Shown one piece after another: positions 1-5,504 of a stretch of DNA of 5,504 nucleotides (positions are counted from its first letter, which is position 1; each line of letters begins with the position of its first letter). The stretch lies in contig NZ_JH604927.1 in the NCBI RefSeq assembly GCF_000250875.1, forward strand, positions 1 to 5,504, in the 5' to 3' direction. The position numbers and the translations under genes are program-made. A model generated the notes under the pieces. It saw nothing but the letters and a program-made list of their open reading frames with translations, searched no databases and was not told the origin of the DNA. Source of the DNA: Sutterella parvirubra YIT 11816. GTDB lineage: Bacteria > Pseudomonadota > Gammaproteobacteria > Burkholderiales > Burkholderiaceae_F.

Positions 1-345
1 GCCGTCACCGCGGGAGGAGAGGAGCTGCATCTGGTCGCAGACGATTTCGGTCGTGTAGTGGTCCTGGCCGTTCTGGTCCTGCCACTTGCGGGTGCGCAGA
101 CGGCCTTCGATGTAGACCGGGTTCCCCTTATGGAGATATTCCTTGGCCACTTCGGCCGTGCGGCCGAACATGACGACGCGGTGCCATTCGGTCTCGGAGA
201 CGAGTTCCTGCGTCTGCTGGTTGCGGTAGCGGCGCGTGGTCGCGATCGAGAGCTGCGCGATGGCGCGGTTGCCCTCCGCGGTGTAGCGGACGTCGGGGTC
301 CGCGCCGAGATTGCCGAGAAGAATGACCTTGTTGACGGAAGCCAT
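1..345 (-). CDS. ssb: Single-stranded DNA-binding protein SSB (C-terminus off window)
   Basis: SSB coats single-stranded DNA as a tetramer during replication, recombination and repair. The 115 visible residues begin [20 protein letters not shown] and form the OB-fold DNA-binding domain. They contain the family hallmarks [10 protein letters not shown] (residues 52-61), [11 protein letters not shown] (78-88) and DHYTTE (95-100). Trp54 and Trp88 match the DNA-stacking tryptophans of E. coli SSB, while the equivalent of E. coli Trp40 appears to be Tyr40. The frame is open to position 1, so the flexible linker and the acidic C-terminal tip that binds partner proteins lie off the window. The ATG at 345-343 gives the canonical N-terminus. 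Its Shine-Dalgarno is weak (a TGGG run before TATAGTT). The gene follows the MFS gene on the same strand after 27 bp, so cotranscription is likely. Identity is secure by sequence; operon membership is inferred. Confidence 0.97.
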   Translation of the reverse strand, partial: MASVNKVILLGNLGADPDVRYTAEGNRAIAQLSIATTRRYRNQQTQELVSETEWHRVVMFGRTAEVAKEYLHKGNPVYIEGRLRTRKWQDQNGQDHYTTEIVCDQMQLLSSRGDG

Positions 346-372
346 AACTATACCCAAAAACTAAAAATTTAC
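346..372 (-). promoter_or_regulatory. AT-rich ssb leader between MFS stop and ssb start
   Basis: This 27-bp gap is strikingly AT-rich in a GC-rich window. Read on the minus strand it has two T-runs, then TGGGTATAGTT directly before the ATG. A U-rich, weakly structured leader could help ribosome loading and make up for the poor Shine-Dalgarno. TATAGT resembles a -10 box but sits too close to the ATG for a leadered transcript. A promoter for ssb alone, if there is one, would lie inside the 3' end of the MFS gene, and I could not identify it. Confidence 0.35.
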
Positions 373-1605
373 TTACACATCAAGGGCTTCGCCCGTTTCG
401 TGCGTCGTCCTGCGGGGCTCTTTGAGGTTCCTCGCACCGACGAACCAGATGAGCATAGCAAAAGCCGCCGCGGCGAATACGGCCTCCGCGGAAAAATGTT
501 CCGAGATCCACCCGCCCAGAGCGCCGCCCACGAAGAGGCCGATGTTCTGTGTCGTGTTGTAGATGCCGAGCGCCAACCCCTTATCGGCTTTGGGCGACGC
601 GCGGGAGATGAGGCCGGGAAGCGTCGCTTCGAGGATGTTGAAGCAGCCGAAGAAGAGCGCGAGCAGGAACGCGATCTCCCAGACGGAGTGCATGAGGAAG
701 ACGAAGAGGACGAAGACGACCGTCATCACGAGGATGATGATCCGCTGGAGCTTCGTCACGGCCCCGGCGCGCTCGGCCCAGCCGATCGGCTTCATCATCA
801 CCGCGAAGCCGAAGAGCACCGCCGGAAGGTAGATGTACCAGTGGTGGAGGACGGGAAGCCCCATCGATTCGAGGCGGCCCGGCACGACGACGAAGAGCGC
901 GGTCAGAACCGCGTGGAGGATGAAGATCCCCAGGTTGAGCCTGAGGAGCTGCGGGTCGAGCGCGATCTCCTGCCAGGGGCAGTGCGCTTCGACTTCCGAG
1001 CGCCCGGTCTTGGGTTCTTCCGGCGGCGTCACCCAACGGACGACGCCGATCGCGCTCACCGCGAGGATCCCGGTGATGGTGAAGAGCCCGGAGACGCCCC
1101 AGAGTTCGGTGAGTGGCGGCGCGATCACAAGCGAAAGGGCGAACGTGAGCCCGATCGAGGCGCCCACCAGCGCCATCGCCTTCGTGATGACGCGCTCGCG
1201 CACGGCGTCCGAAATGAAGGCCGTGACCGCGGCGGAAATGGCGCCCGCTCCCTGGAGCGCGCGCCCGAGCATCACGACGCCCAGATGGTCGGCGCACGCG
1301 GCGATGAAGCTCCCGATCGCGAAGATGACGAGCCCCAGGACGATGATGGGCTTTCGACCCCAGCGGTCCGAGGCCCAGCCGTAGGGGATCTGCAGAATGC
1401 CCTGCGTGAGGCCGTAGATCCCGAGCGTGACCCCGACCCAGAAGTGGTCGTCGCCGCCCGGGAGCTGATGCGCGTAGACCGCAAAGACCGGGAGGATCAG
1501 AAAGTTCCCGAGCATGCGCAGCGCGAAAATGCCCGCAAGCGAGAGACTCGCGCGGCGTTCCTTCGGCGTCATGCGGTGTGCGGTGTCGGTGGTGTTCGTT
1601 CGCAT
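373..1605 (-). CDS. YajR-like major facilitator superfamily transporter, no C-terminal domain
   Basis: This is a 410-residue inner-membrane transporter of the major facilitator superfamily, with about 12 hydrophobic helices. Helices 1-6 lie roughly at residues 23-190. A hydrophilic central loop follows at about 191-221, and helices 7-12 span about 222-392. The helix 2-3 loop carries a textbook MFS motif A, GWASDRWGRKPII (76-88, with Asp80, Arg81 and Arg84). GRALQGAGA (114-122) resembles the helix 4 motif, and GLTFALSLVIAPPL (152-165) the helix 5 motif C region. RMLGNFLILPV near residue 30, GIYGLTQGILQIP (62-74) and GALGGWI (361-367) resemble E. coli YajR, but the chain ends soon after helix 12 and so lacks YajR's C-terminal ferredoxin-like domain. 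The substrate cannot be read from sequence; families like this are usually annotated as drug or metabolite efflux pumps. The ATG at 1605 has only a weak AAGA ribosome site. Met12 is an alternative start but has no better site upstream. Confidence 0.93.
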   Translation of the reverse strand: MRTNTTDTAHRMTPKERRASLSLAGIFALRMLGNFLILPVFAVYAHQLPGGDDHFWVGVTLGIYGLTQGILQIPYGWASDRWGRKPIIVLGLVIFAIGSFIAACADHLGVVMLGRALQGAGAISAAVTAFISDAVRERVITKAMALVGASIGLTFALSLVIAPPLTELWGVSGLFTITGILAVSAIGVVRWVTPPEEPKTGRSEVEAHCPWQEIALDPQLLRLNLGIFILHAVLTALFVVVPGRLESMGLPVLHHWYIYLPAVLFGFAVMMKPIGWAERAGAVTKLQRIIILVMTVVFVLFVFLMHSVWEIAFLLALFFGCFNILEATLPGLISRASPKADKGLALGIYNTTQNIGLFVGGALGGWISEHFSAEAVFAAAAFAMLIWFVGARNLKEPRRTTHETGEALDV

Positions 1606-1653
1606 CGTTCTTGGCGGCTCGTATTTCCGGGATCCGGTCGGTGTTGGGGGTGG

Positions 1654-1680
1654 TTGGAGACGTGCCGGGCAGTCTATAGT
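1654..1680 (+). promoter_or_regulatory. Candidate sigma-70 promoter of uvrA
   Basis: TATAGT at 1675-1680 matches the -10 consensus at five of six positions. It lies 38 bp before the GTG start, leaving room for a short leader. The best -35 candidate is TTGGAG at 1654-1659, with a 15-bp spacer that is shorter than the preferred 16-18 bp. The -10 is plausible; the -35 is weak. Confidence 0.4.
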
Positions 1681-1701
1681 AGAAATTTCGCATTCAACCT
1701 T

Positions 1702-1712
1702 AAGGTCAAGGT
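1702..1712 (+). promoter_or_regulatory. uvrA ribosome binding site within an AAGGTC tandem repeat
   Basis: The hexamer AAGGTC occurs twice in tandem (1702-1707 and 1708-1713). The second copy places AAGG and a 6-bp gap before GTG at 1719, a normal Shine-Dalgarno spacing that supports the GTG start. The first copy forms the right half of the palindrome ACCTTAAGGT (1697-1706). Confidence 0.6.
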
Positions 1713-1718
1713 CAAACC

Positions 1719-4526
1719 GTGGACGTCATTTCGGTCCGGGGCGCCGCCACGCACAATCTCAAGCACGTCGACGTCGATCTGCCGCGCGGGAAGCTCATCG
1801 TCATCACGGGGCTTTCGGGCTCGGGGAAGAGTTCGCTTGCGTTCGACACGCTCTATGCCGAGGGGCAGCGCCGCTACGTCGAGAGCCTCTCGGTCTATGC
1901 GCGGCAGTTCCTGGAGCTGATGCCGCGCCCCGAAGTCGAGTCGATCGAAGGGCTCTCGCCCTCGATTTCGATCGACCAGAAGAGCGCGGGGAGCAATCCG
2001 CGCTCGACCGTCGGCACGGCGACCGAATTGGCGGACTACCTGCGCCTCCTTTTTGCGCGCGCCGGGACGCCCCACTGCCCGACCCACGGTCTTGCGCTTC
2101 GCGCCGACCCCGTGGCGGCGATGGTAGACCGCACGCTCACGCTCTCGGAAGGCGTGCGCCTCATGGTGCTCGCCCCGATCGTGCGGGGCGGCCAGAAGGA
2201 CGTCGGCCGCGAAATCGAGCCGCTCTTCGTGAAGGGCTTCACGCGCTTCCGCATCGACGGTGAGGTCGTCATGCTGGAGCGTGCGCCGCTCCCCGGGGAG
2301 TTCGAAGGCGCCAAGGACGCCGACGTCGTCGTCGACCGCCTGCGGGTGAAGCCCGACGTGCGCGAGCGGCTCTCGGAGAGCTTCCAGAGCGCCGCCGAAA
2401 TTTCGGGCGGCCGCGTCATCGCGGCCGAGATGGACGGCGACGCCGAGTACGCCTTCACGACGCGCTACGCCTGCCCCGAGTGCGACTTCACCGTGGGGTC
2501 CTTGGAACCCCGGCTCTTCTCCGCCAACAGCCCCGTCGGGTGCTGTCCCACGTGCCGCGGCACCGGCGTGAGTTCGGACTTTTCCTTGGAGCGCATCCTG
2601 CGCGATCCGACCGCGAGCCTGGAGGGCACCGCCCTTGAGGGTTGGGGTCCGATGTCGGGCGCCAACTGGGCGAAGTTGGTGCGCCTTTCGCAGACCGCGG
2701 GCTTTTCGCTCTCGACCCCCTGGCGCGAACTCTCCGAAGACGTCCGCAGCATGGTGCTCTACGGGGGCGGTGCCGCGGAGCGGCTCGATCCGCCCTTCAT
2801 CGGGGTCGTCAACGAACTGCGCCGCTTCTGGGCGCAGTCGGACAATCCCCTGCGGCGGGCGCTTGAGCGCTTCCGCGCCGAGGTGACCTGTACCGACTGC
2901 GGAGGTTCGGGACTCTGCGAAACCGCGCGCCACGTCCGCCTGGGCGAAGGCGACGCGATGAGGACGCTCCCTGAACTGAGCGCCGAGAGCCTCTCTTCGC
3001 TCGACCGCTACTTCGCCGACTTCAGGCTCTCGGGCGCGAAGGCGCAGGTGGCGGACCGCATTCTCTCCGGCATCACGTCGAGGCTCCGGTTCCTGAACGA
3101 CGTCGGCCTCGGCTACCTCACGCTCGGGCGCCGCGCTGACACGCTCTCCGGAGGCGAGAGCCAGCGCATCCGTTTGGCGAGCCAGATCGGCTCGGGCCTC
3201 ACCGGCGTCCTCTACGTTTTGGACGAACCCAGCATCGGGCTTCATCAGCGCGACAACGACCGCCTGATCGAAACGCTCCGCCGTCTGCGCGACCTCGGGA
3301 ACACCGTCGTCGTGGTCGAACACGACGAGGACGCGATCCGCGCGGCGGACTTCGTGGTCGACATGGGGCCGGGCGCGGGCGAAGCGGGCGGCCGGATCGT
3401 CGCGGCGGGGACGCTCGCCGAAGTGACGGCGAATCCGGAGTCCTTGACGGGCCGCTACCTCTCGGGGAACGTCGCGAAGCGCCCCCCGCGCCCCGCGTTC
3501 GACGCGAAGGCCGCGGATTGGCTGGAGTTGGTCGAGGCTTCCGGGCACAACCTCAAGGACGTGACGCTGCGCATTCCCATGGGCGCGATGACGACCGTCG
3601 CCGGGATCTCCGGCTCGGGGAAGTCGTCGCTCGTCCTCGACACGCTGCTGCCCGCCTTGGCCGCGCACTACCACCGCGCGCAGACGGTGCCGCTTCCCCA
3701 CCGCGAAATCCGGGGGCTCGAGCACTTCGACAAGGTGATCAGCGTCGACCAGAGCCCGATCGGCCGCACACCCCGCTCGAACCCCGCCACCTACACGGGG
3801 CTCTTCTCGGCGATCCGCGACGTCTTCGCGCAGACGCTCACCGCGCGCGAGCGCGGCTACGACGCGCGCCGCTTCAGCTTCAACACGAAGGGCGGACGCT
3901 GCGAAGCGTGCCAGGGCGACGGCGTCGTCAAGGTCGAGATGCAGTTCCTCCCCGACATCTACGTCGCGTGCGACGTCTGCGGCGGGAAGCGCTACAACCG
4001 CGAAACGCTCGAAGTCCGCTACAAGGGGTTGTCGATCGCGGACGTGCTGGAGCTCACCGTCGAGGAGGCGATTCCGTACTTCGACGCGCATCCCGGCATC
4101 GTGAGGAAGCTCGAGACGCTGCGCGACGTCGGGCTCGGGTACATCCGCCTGGGGCAGAGCGCCACGACGTTCTCCGGGGGCGAGGCCCAGCGCATCAAGT
4201 TGGCGACGGAACTCGCCCGCACCGACACGGGCCGCACGCTCTACATCCTGGACGAGCCGACGACGGGGCTTCACTTCGCCGACGTCGATCAGCTTTTGGA
4301 CGTGCTGCGGCGGTTGACCGCCCTCGGGAACACCGTGCTCGTGATCGAGCACAACCTCGATGTTTTGGCCTCGAGCGACTGGGTGGTCGACATGGGGCCG
4401 GGCGGCGGCGACGAAGGCGGCCGGATCGTCGCCGAAGGGACGCCCGAAGACGTGGCGGCGAATCCCGCGAGCGTCACGGGGCCGTACCTTGCTAAACTCA
4501 TCCCCAAGCACCGAAACGGCGGTTGA
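1719..4526 (+). CDS. uvrA: Excinuclease ABC subunit A (UvrA)
   Basis: UvrA is the cytoplasmic damage-sensing ATPase of nucleotide excision repair. It dimerises, scans DNA and loads UvrB. The 935 residues are close to E. coli UvrA (940), and both ABC modules are intact. Module one has Walker [10 protein letters not shown] (31-39), signature LSGGES (476-481) and Walker B ending Asp502-Glu503. Module two has Walker [10 protein letters not shown] (629-637), signature FSGGEAQ (818-824) and Walker B ending Asp845-Glu846. The UvrB-binding region lies at about 120-245. One zinc module uses Cys252, 255, 276 and 279; the other uses Cys728, 731, 751 and 754, with [11 protein letters not shown] and CDVCGG in the usual places. 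The GTG start gives [15 protein letters not shown], matching the family N-terminus. An internal CxxC segment ([17 protein letters not shown], near residue 390) departs from the usual CxxCxGTRL. The gene is divergent from MFS-ssb and convergent with galE. Confidence 0.99.
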   Translation: MDVISVRGAATHNLKHVDVDLPRGKLIVITGLSGSGKSSLAFDTLYAEGQRRYVESLSVYARQFLELMPRPEVESIEGLSPSISIDQKSAGSNPRSTVGTATELADYLRLLFARAGTPHCPTHGLALRADPVAAMVDRTLTLSEGVRLMVLAPIVRGGQKDVGREIEPLFVKGFTRFRIDGEVVMLERAPLPGEFEGAKDADVVVDRLRVKPDVRERLSESFQSAAEISGGRVIAAEMDGDAEYAFTTRYACPECDFTVGSLEPRLFSANSPVGCCPTCRGTGVSSDFSLERILRDPTASLEGTALEGWGPMSGANWAKLVRLSQTAGFSLSTPWRELSEDVRSMVLYGGGAAERLDPPFIGVVNELRRFWAQSDNPLRRALERFRAEVTCTDCGGSGLCETARHVRLGEGDAMRTLPELSAESLSSLDRYFADFRLSGAKAQVADRILSGITSRLRFLNDVGLGYLTLGRRADTLSGGESQRIRLASQIGSGLTGVLYVLDEPSIGLHQRDNDRLIETLRRLRDLGNTVVVVEHDEDAIRAADFVVDMGPGAGEAGGRIVAAGTLAEVTANPESLTGRYLSGNVAKRPPRPAFDAKAADWLELVEASGHNLKDVTLRIPMGAMTTVAGISGSGKSSLVLDTLLPALAAHYHRAQTVPLPHREIRGLEHFDKVISVDQSPIGRTPRSNPATYTGLFSAIRDVFAQTLTARERGYDARRFSFNTKGGRCEACQGDGVVKVEMQFLPDIYVACDVCGGKRYNRETLEVRYKGLSIADVLELTVEEAIPYFDAHPGIVRKLETLRDVGLGYIRLGQSATTFSGGEAQRIKLATELARTDTGRTLYILDEPTTGLHFADVDQLLDVLRRLTALGNTVLVIEHNLDVLASSDWVVDMGPGGGDEGGRIVAEGTPEDVAANPASVTGPYLAKLIPKHRNGG

Positions 4527-4556
4527 TGTGGAAAAGCCGGGGATTTTGCGTGAAGC

Positions 4557-4571
4557 CTTTGATTTTCAAAG
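4557..4571. repeat. Small AT-rich inverted repeat
   Basis: CTTTGA (4557-4562) and TCAAAG (4566-4571) form a perfect 6-bp stem around a TTT loop. An A-run (4574-4579) follows on the plus strand. With no T-tract after it on that strand, it is not a standard terminator for uvrA. On the minus strand the T-run comes before the stem, which is also wrong for termination. Confidence 0.5.
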
Positions 4572-4579
4572 ACAAAAAA

Positions 4580-4588
4580 TGTGGATAA
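4580..4588 (-). promoter_or_regulatory. Perfect consensus DnaA box
   Basis: The minus strand reads TTATCCACA, identical to the high-affinity E. coli R1-type DnaA box. It is followed after 3 bp by a degenerate copy, giving a near-direct repeat of GTGGATAAC and GTGAATAAC on the plus strand. A chosen 9-mer on either strand of a 126-bp gap is expected by chance about 0.001 times, so the match is notable though not proof of binding. Confidence 0.5.
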
Positions 4589-4601
4589 CCCCGTGAATAA
4601 C

Positions 4602-4630
4602 TTGGGGCCCGGCGGTGAGACGGGCCCCAA
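4602..4630. terminator. Shared hairpin terminator between convergent uvrA and galE
   Basis: TTGGGGCCCG (4602-4611) and CGGGCCCCAA (4621-4630) form a perfect 10-bp stem with a 9-nt loop. It lies 75 bp after the uvrA stop and 22 bp after the galE stop, the expected place for a bidirectional terminator. The stem is very GC-rich, but the tracts after it are poor on both strands (ATTCTTG on plus, GTTATTC on minus). Termination may therefore be partial or need help from other factors. Confidence 0.7.
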
Positions 4631-4652
4631 ATTCTTGTGGAGAAGGGTCGGA

Positions 4653-5504
4653 TCAGTCCTTCGTCAACATCGATTCAAACCGCCAGCTGTCGCGGCACAT
4701 GTCGTCCAGGGTCCTCGTTGCCTTCCAACCGAAGAGCTCCAGCGCGAGGGCGGGATCGGCCCAGTTGGCGGCGATGTCGCCTTCGCGGCGGGGCGCGAAT
4801 TCGTACGGGATCTTCCGCCCCGAGGCGCGCTCAAAGGCGGCGACGACTTCGAGCACGCTGTAGCCGCGCCCGCAGCCCAAGTTCACCGCGCGCCAACCCG
4901 TGTGCGCGCACACGTAGGGGAGCGCCGCGGCGTGGCCTTCGGCGAGGTCCACGACGTGGATGAAGTCGCGCACGCCGGTGCCGTCGGGCGTCGGGTAGTC
5001 GTTCCCGAAGATGCGCAGGCGCTCGAGGCGCCCGTTCGCCACGCGGGCGACGTAGGGGAGAAGATTGTTGGGGATGCCGTTCGGGTCTTCGCCGATGAGG
5101 CCCGACGGGTGCGCGCCGATCGGGTTGAAGTACCGCAGGCACATCACGCTCATCCGCTTGTCCGCGCGGCAGACGTCGGCGAGGATCTCCTCGATGTGAA
5201 GCTTCGAGCGCCCGTACGGATTCGTCGCCTCGCCCGTGGGGCAGTCTTCCGTGAGGGGGAGCTTCTCAGGAGTCCCGTAGACGGTCGAAGACGAGCTGAA
5301 GATGAGGCGCTTCACGTCCGCGGCGCGCATGGCTTCGAGGAGCTTCAACGTCCCCGCGGTGTTGTTGTCGTAGTACTCGATGGGCTTCTCGACGCTTTCG
5401 CCCACGGCCTTGAGGCCGGCGAAGTGGATGACGGCCTCGATCGACTCGCGGCGCAGCACGCGCTCAAGAAGAGCCGCATCGCGGATGTCGCCCTCGACGA
5501 AGAC
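4653..5504 (-). CDS. galE: UDP-glucose 4-epimerase GalE (N-terminus off window)
   Basis: GalE interconverts UDP-galactose and UDP-glucose using tightly bound NAD, in the Leloir pathway and in sugar supply for surface polysaccharides. The 283 visible residues begin VFVEGDIR, which aligns to about residue 53 of E. coli GalE. Roughly 52 residues, including the glycine-rich NAD loop, are off the window, and full length would be near 335 (E. coli 338). Visible hallmarks include HFAGLKAVGES, IFSSSSTVYG with the Ser124 equivalent, and the catalytic pair of PYGRSK (Tyr149 and Lys153 in E. coli numbering, codons at 5214-5216 and 5202-5204). RYFNPIGAHPSG, FGNDYPTPDGTGVRDFIHV and FAPRREGD follow. The E. 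coli Tyr299 gatekeeper position is Asn (codon 4764-4766). An internal GTG at 5459 is not the real start, because homology continues upstream to the edge. The gene converges on uvrA. Confidence 0.97.
   Translation of the reverse strand, partial: VFVEGDIRDAALLERVLRRESIEAVIHFAGLKAVGESVEKPIEYYDNNTAGTLKLLEAMRAADVKRLIFSSSSTVYGTPEKLPLTEDCPTGEATNPYGRSKLHIEEILADVCRADKRMSVMCLRYFNPIGAHPSGLIGEDPNGIPNNLLPYVARVANGRLERLRIFGNDYPTPDGTGVRDFIHVVDLAEGHAAALPYVCAHTGWRAVNLGCGRGYSVLEVVAAFERASGRKIPYEFAPRREGDIAANWADPALALELFGWKATRTLDDMCRDSWRFESMLTKD

Larger units (their letters stand above)
1606..1718. promoter_or_regulatory. Divergent promoter region between MFS-ssb and uvrA
   Basis: This 113-bp gap must carry the upstream signals for uvrA on the plus strand and for the MFS-ssb pair on the minus strand. 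It contains a G/T-rich stretch (1637-1659), a CTATAG core (1674-1679) that is its own reverse complement and so could serve as part of a -10 on either strand, an AT-rich patch (1675-1697), and the palindrome ACCTTAAGGT (1697-1706) next to the uvrA ribosome site. On the minus strand the sequence TTGACCTTGACC (complement of 1704-1715) looks like -35 hexamers, but no well-spaced -10 follows. I see no CTGT-N8-ACAG LexA-type operator. Confidence 0.6.
4527..4644 (-). promoter_or_regulatory. Cluster of DnaA-box-like 9-mers in the uvrA-galE gap
   Basis: Four sites resembling the DnaA box TTATCCACA all point the same way, reading on the minus strand. They are TTTTCCACA (4527-4535, starting right after the uvrA stop and fitting TTWTNCACA), TTATCCACA (4580-4588, perfect), TTATTCACG (4592-4600, one mismatch to TTWTNCACA) and TTCTCCACA (4636-4644, one mismatch to TTATCCACA). 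Start-to-start spacings are 53, 12 and 44 bp. An AT-rich segment and a small hairpin lie between the first and second. DnaA binding here is inferred. It could titrate DnaA, act in regulation, or be chance in the weaker members. Confidence 0.45.

Noticed and set aside
1637..1659. G-rich GGTGTTGGGGGTGGTTGG stretch as a possible two-layer G-quadruplex
   Set aside because: Most G-runs are only two long and the surroundings are GC-rich, so it is weak evidence for a real structure. Noted only as composition of the divergent promoter region.
58..1920. A 620-codon open frame on the plus strand across ssb, the MFS gene and the start of uvrA
   Set aside because: It is in codon register with both minus-strand genes and stays open for the same reason. 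The product is rich in Arg, Glu and Asp with no recognisable domain.
3518..4495. A 325-codon open frame on the plus strand in another frame of uvrA
   Set aside because: It lies wholly inside the conserved second ABC module of uvrA, and its Arg/Ala-rich translation is typical of a frame-shifted GC-rich gene.
1674..4511. A 945-codon open frame on the minus strand, antisense to nearly all of uvrA
   Set aside because: Its codons are exactly in register with uvrA codons, so a stop would need TTA, CTA or TCA in uvrA. These are avoided in this GC-rich gene. The predicted protein is charged, low-complexity and matches no family I know, while uvrA is unmistakable.
5457..5459. GTG as the start of galE
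   Set aside because: The upstream codons to the window edge encode VFVEGDIRDAALLERVL, which continues the GalE alignment, so the true start is beyond the window.
1..5504. CRISPR arrays, insertion sequences, tRNA or rRNA genes, prophage or defence genes
   Set aside because: No regularly spaced repeats, transposase motifs, tRNA-like cloverleaf or rRNA sequence was seen. Nearly all DNA is accounted for by four housekeeping-type genes and three short gaps.

Overview
The window is GC-rich chromosomal DNA from a proteobacterium, most likely a betaproteobacterium of the Burkholderiales. This rests on protein sequence (UvrA and GalE align closely with the E. coli proteins I remember) and on gene order. 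A YajR-like MFS transporter gene between ssb and a divergent uvrA is an arrangement I associate with Burkholderiales. A Sutterella-like gut lineage is possible, but I cannot prove a genus from sequence alone.

Layout from left to right: (1) positions 1-345, minus strand, hold the first 115 codons of ssb, which runs off the left edge. (2) Positions 373-1605, minus strand, encode a 12-helix MFS transporter whose stop lies 27 bp before the ssb start, so the two genes probably share a transcript. (3) Positions 1606-1718 are a divergent promoter region. (4) Positions 1719-4526, plus strand, encode a complete UvrA that starts at GTG. (5) Positions 4527-4652 are a compact convergent gap with a strong GC-rich hairpin and a run of same-orientation DnaA-box-like 9-mers, one of them perfect. 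(6) Positions 4653-5504, minus strand, hold the C-terminal 283 residues of GalE, whose start lies beyond the right edge.

SSB and UvrA are both genome-maintenance proteins: one coats single-stranded DNA, the other recognises damage in nucleotide excision repair. No LexA-type box is visible between them. GalE belongs to galactose and nucleotide-sugar metabolism and converges on uvrA without an obvious functional link.

Most of the window is ordinary housekeeping sequence and I see no new multi-gene system. Two things deserve a second look. One is the DnaA-box cluster in the uvrA-galE gap. The other is an asparagine in GalE at the position of the E. coli Tyr299 substrate gatekeeper, which suggests possible activity on N-acetylated UDP-sugars.
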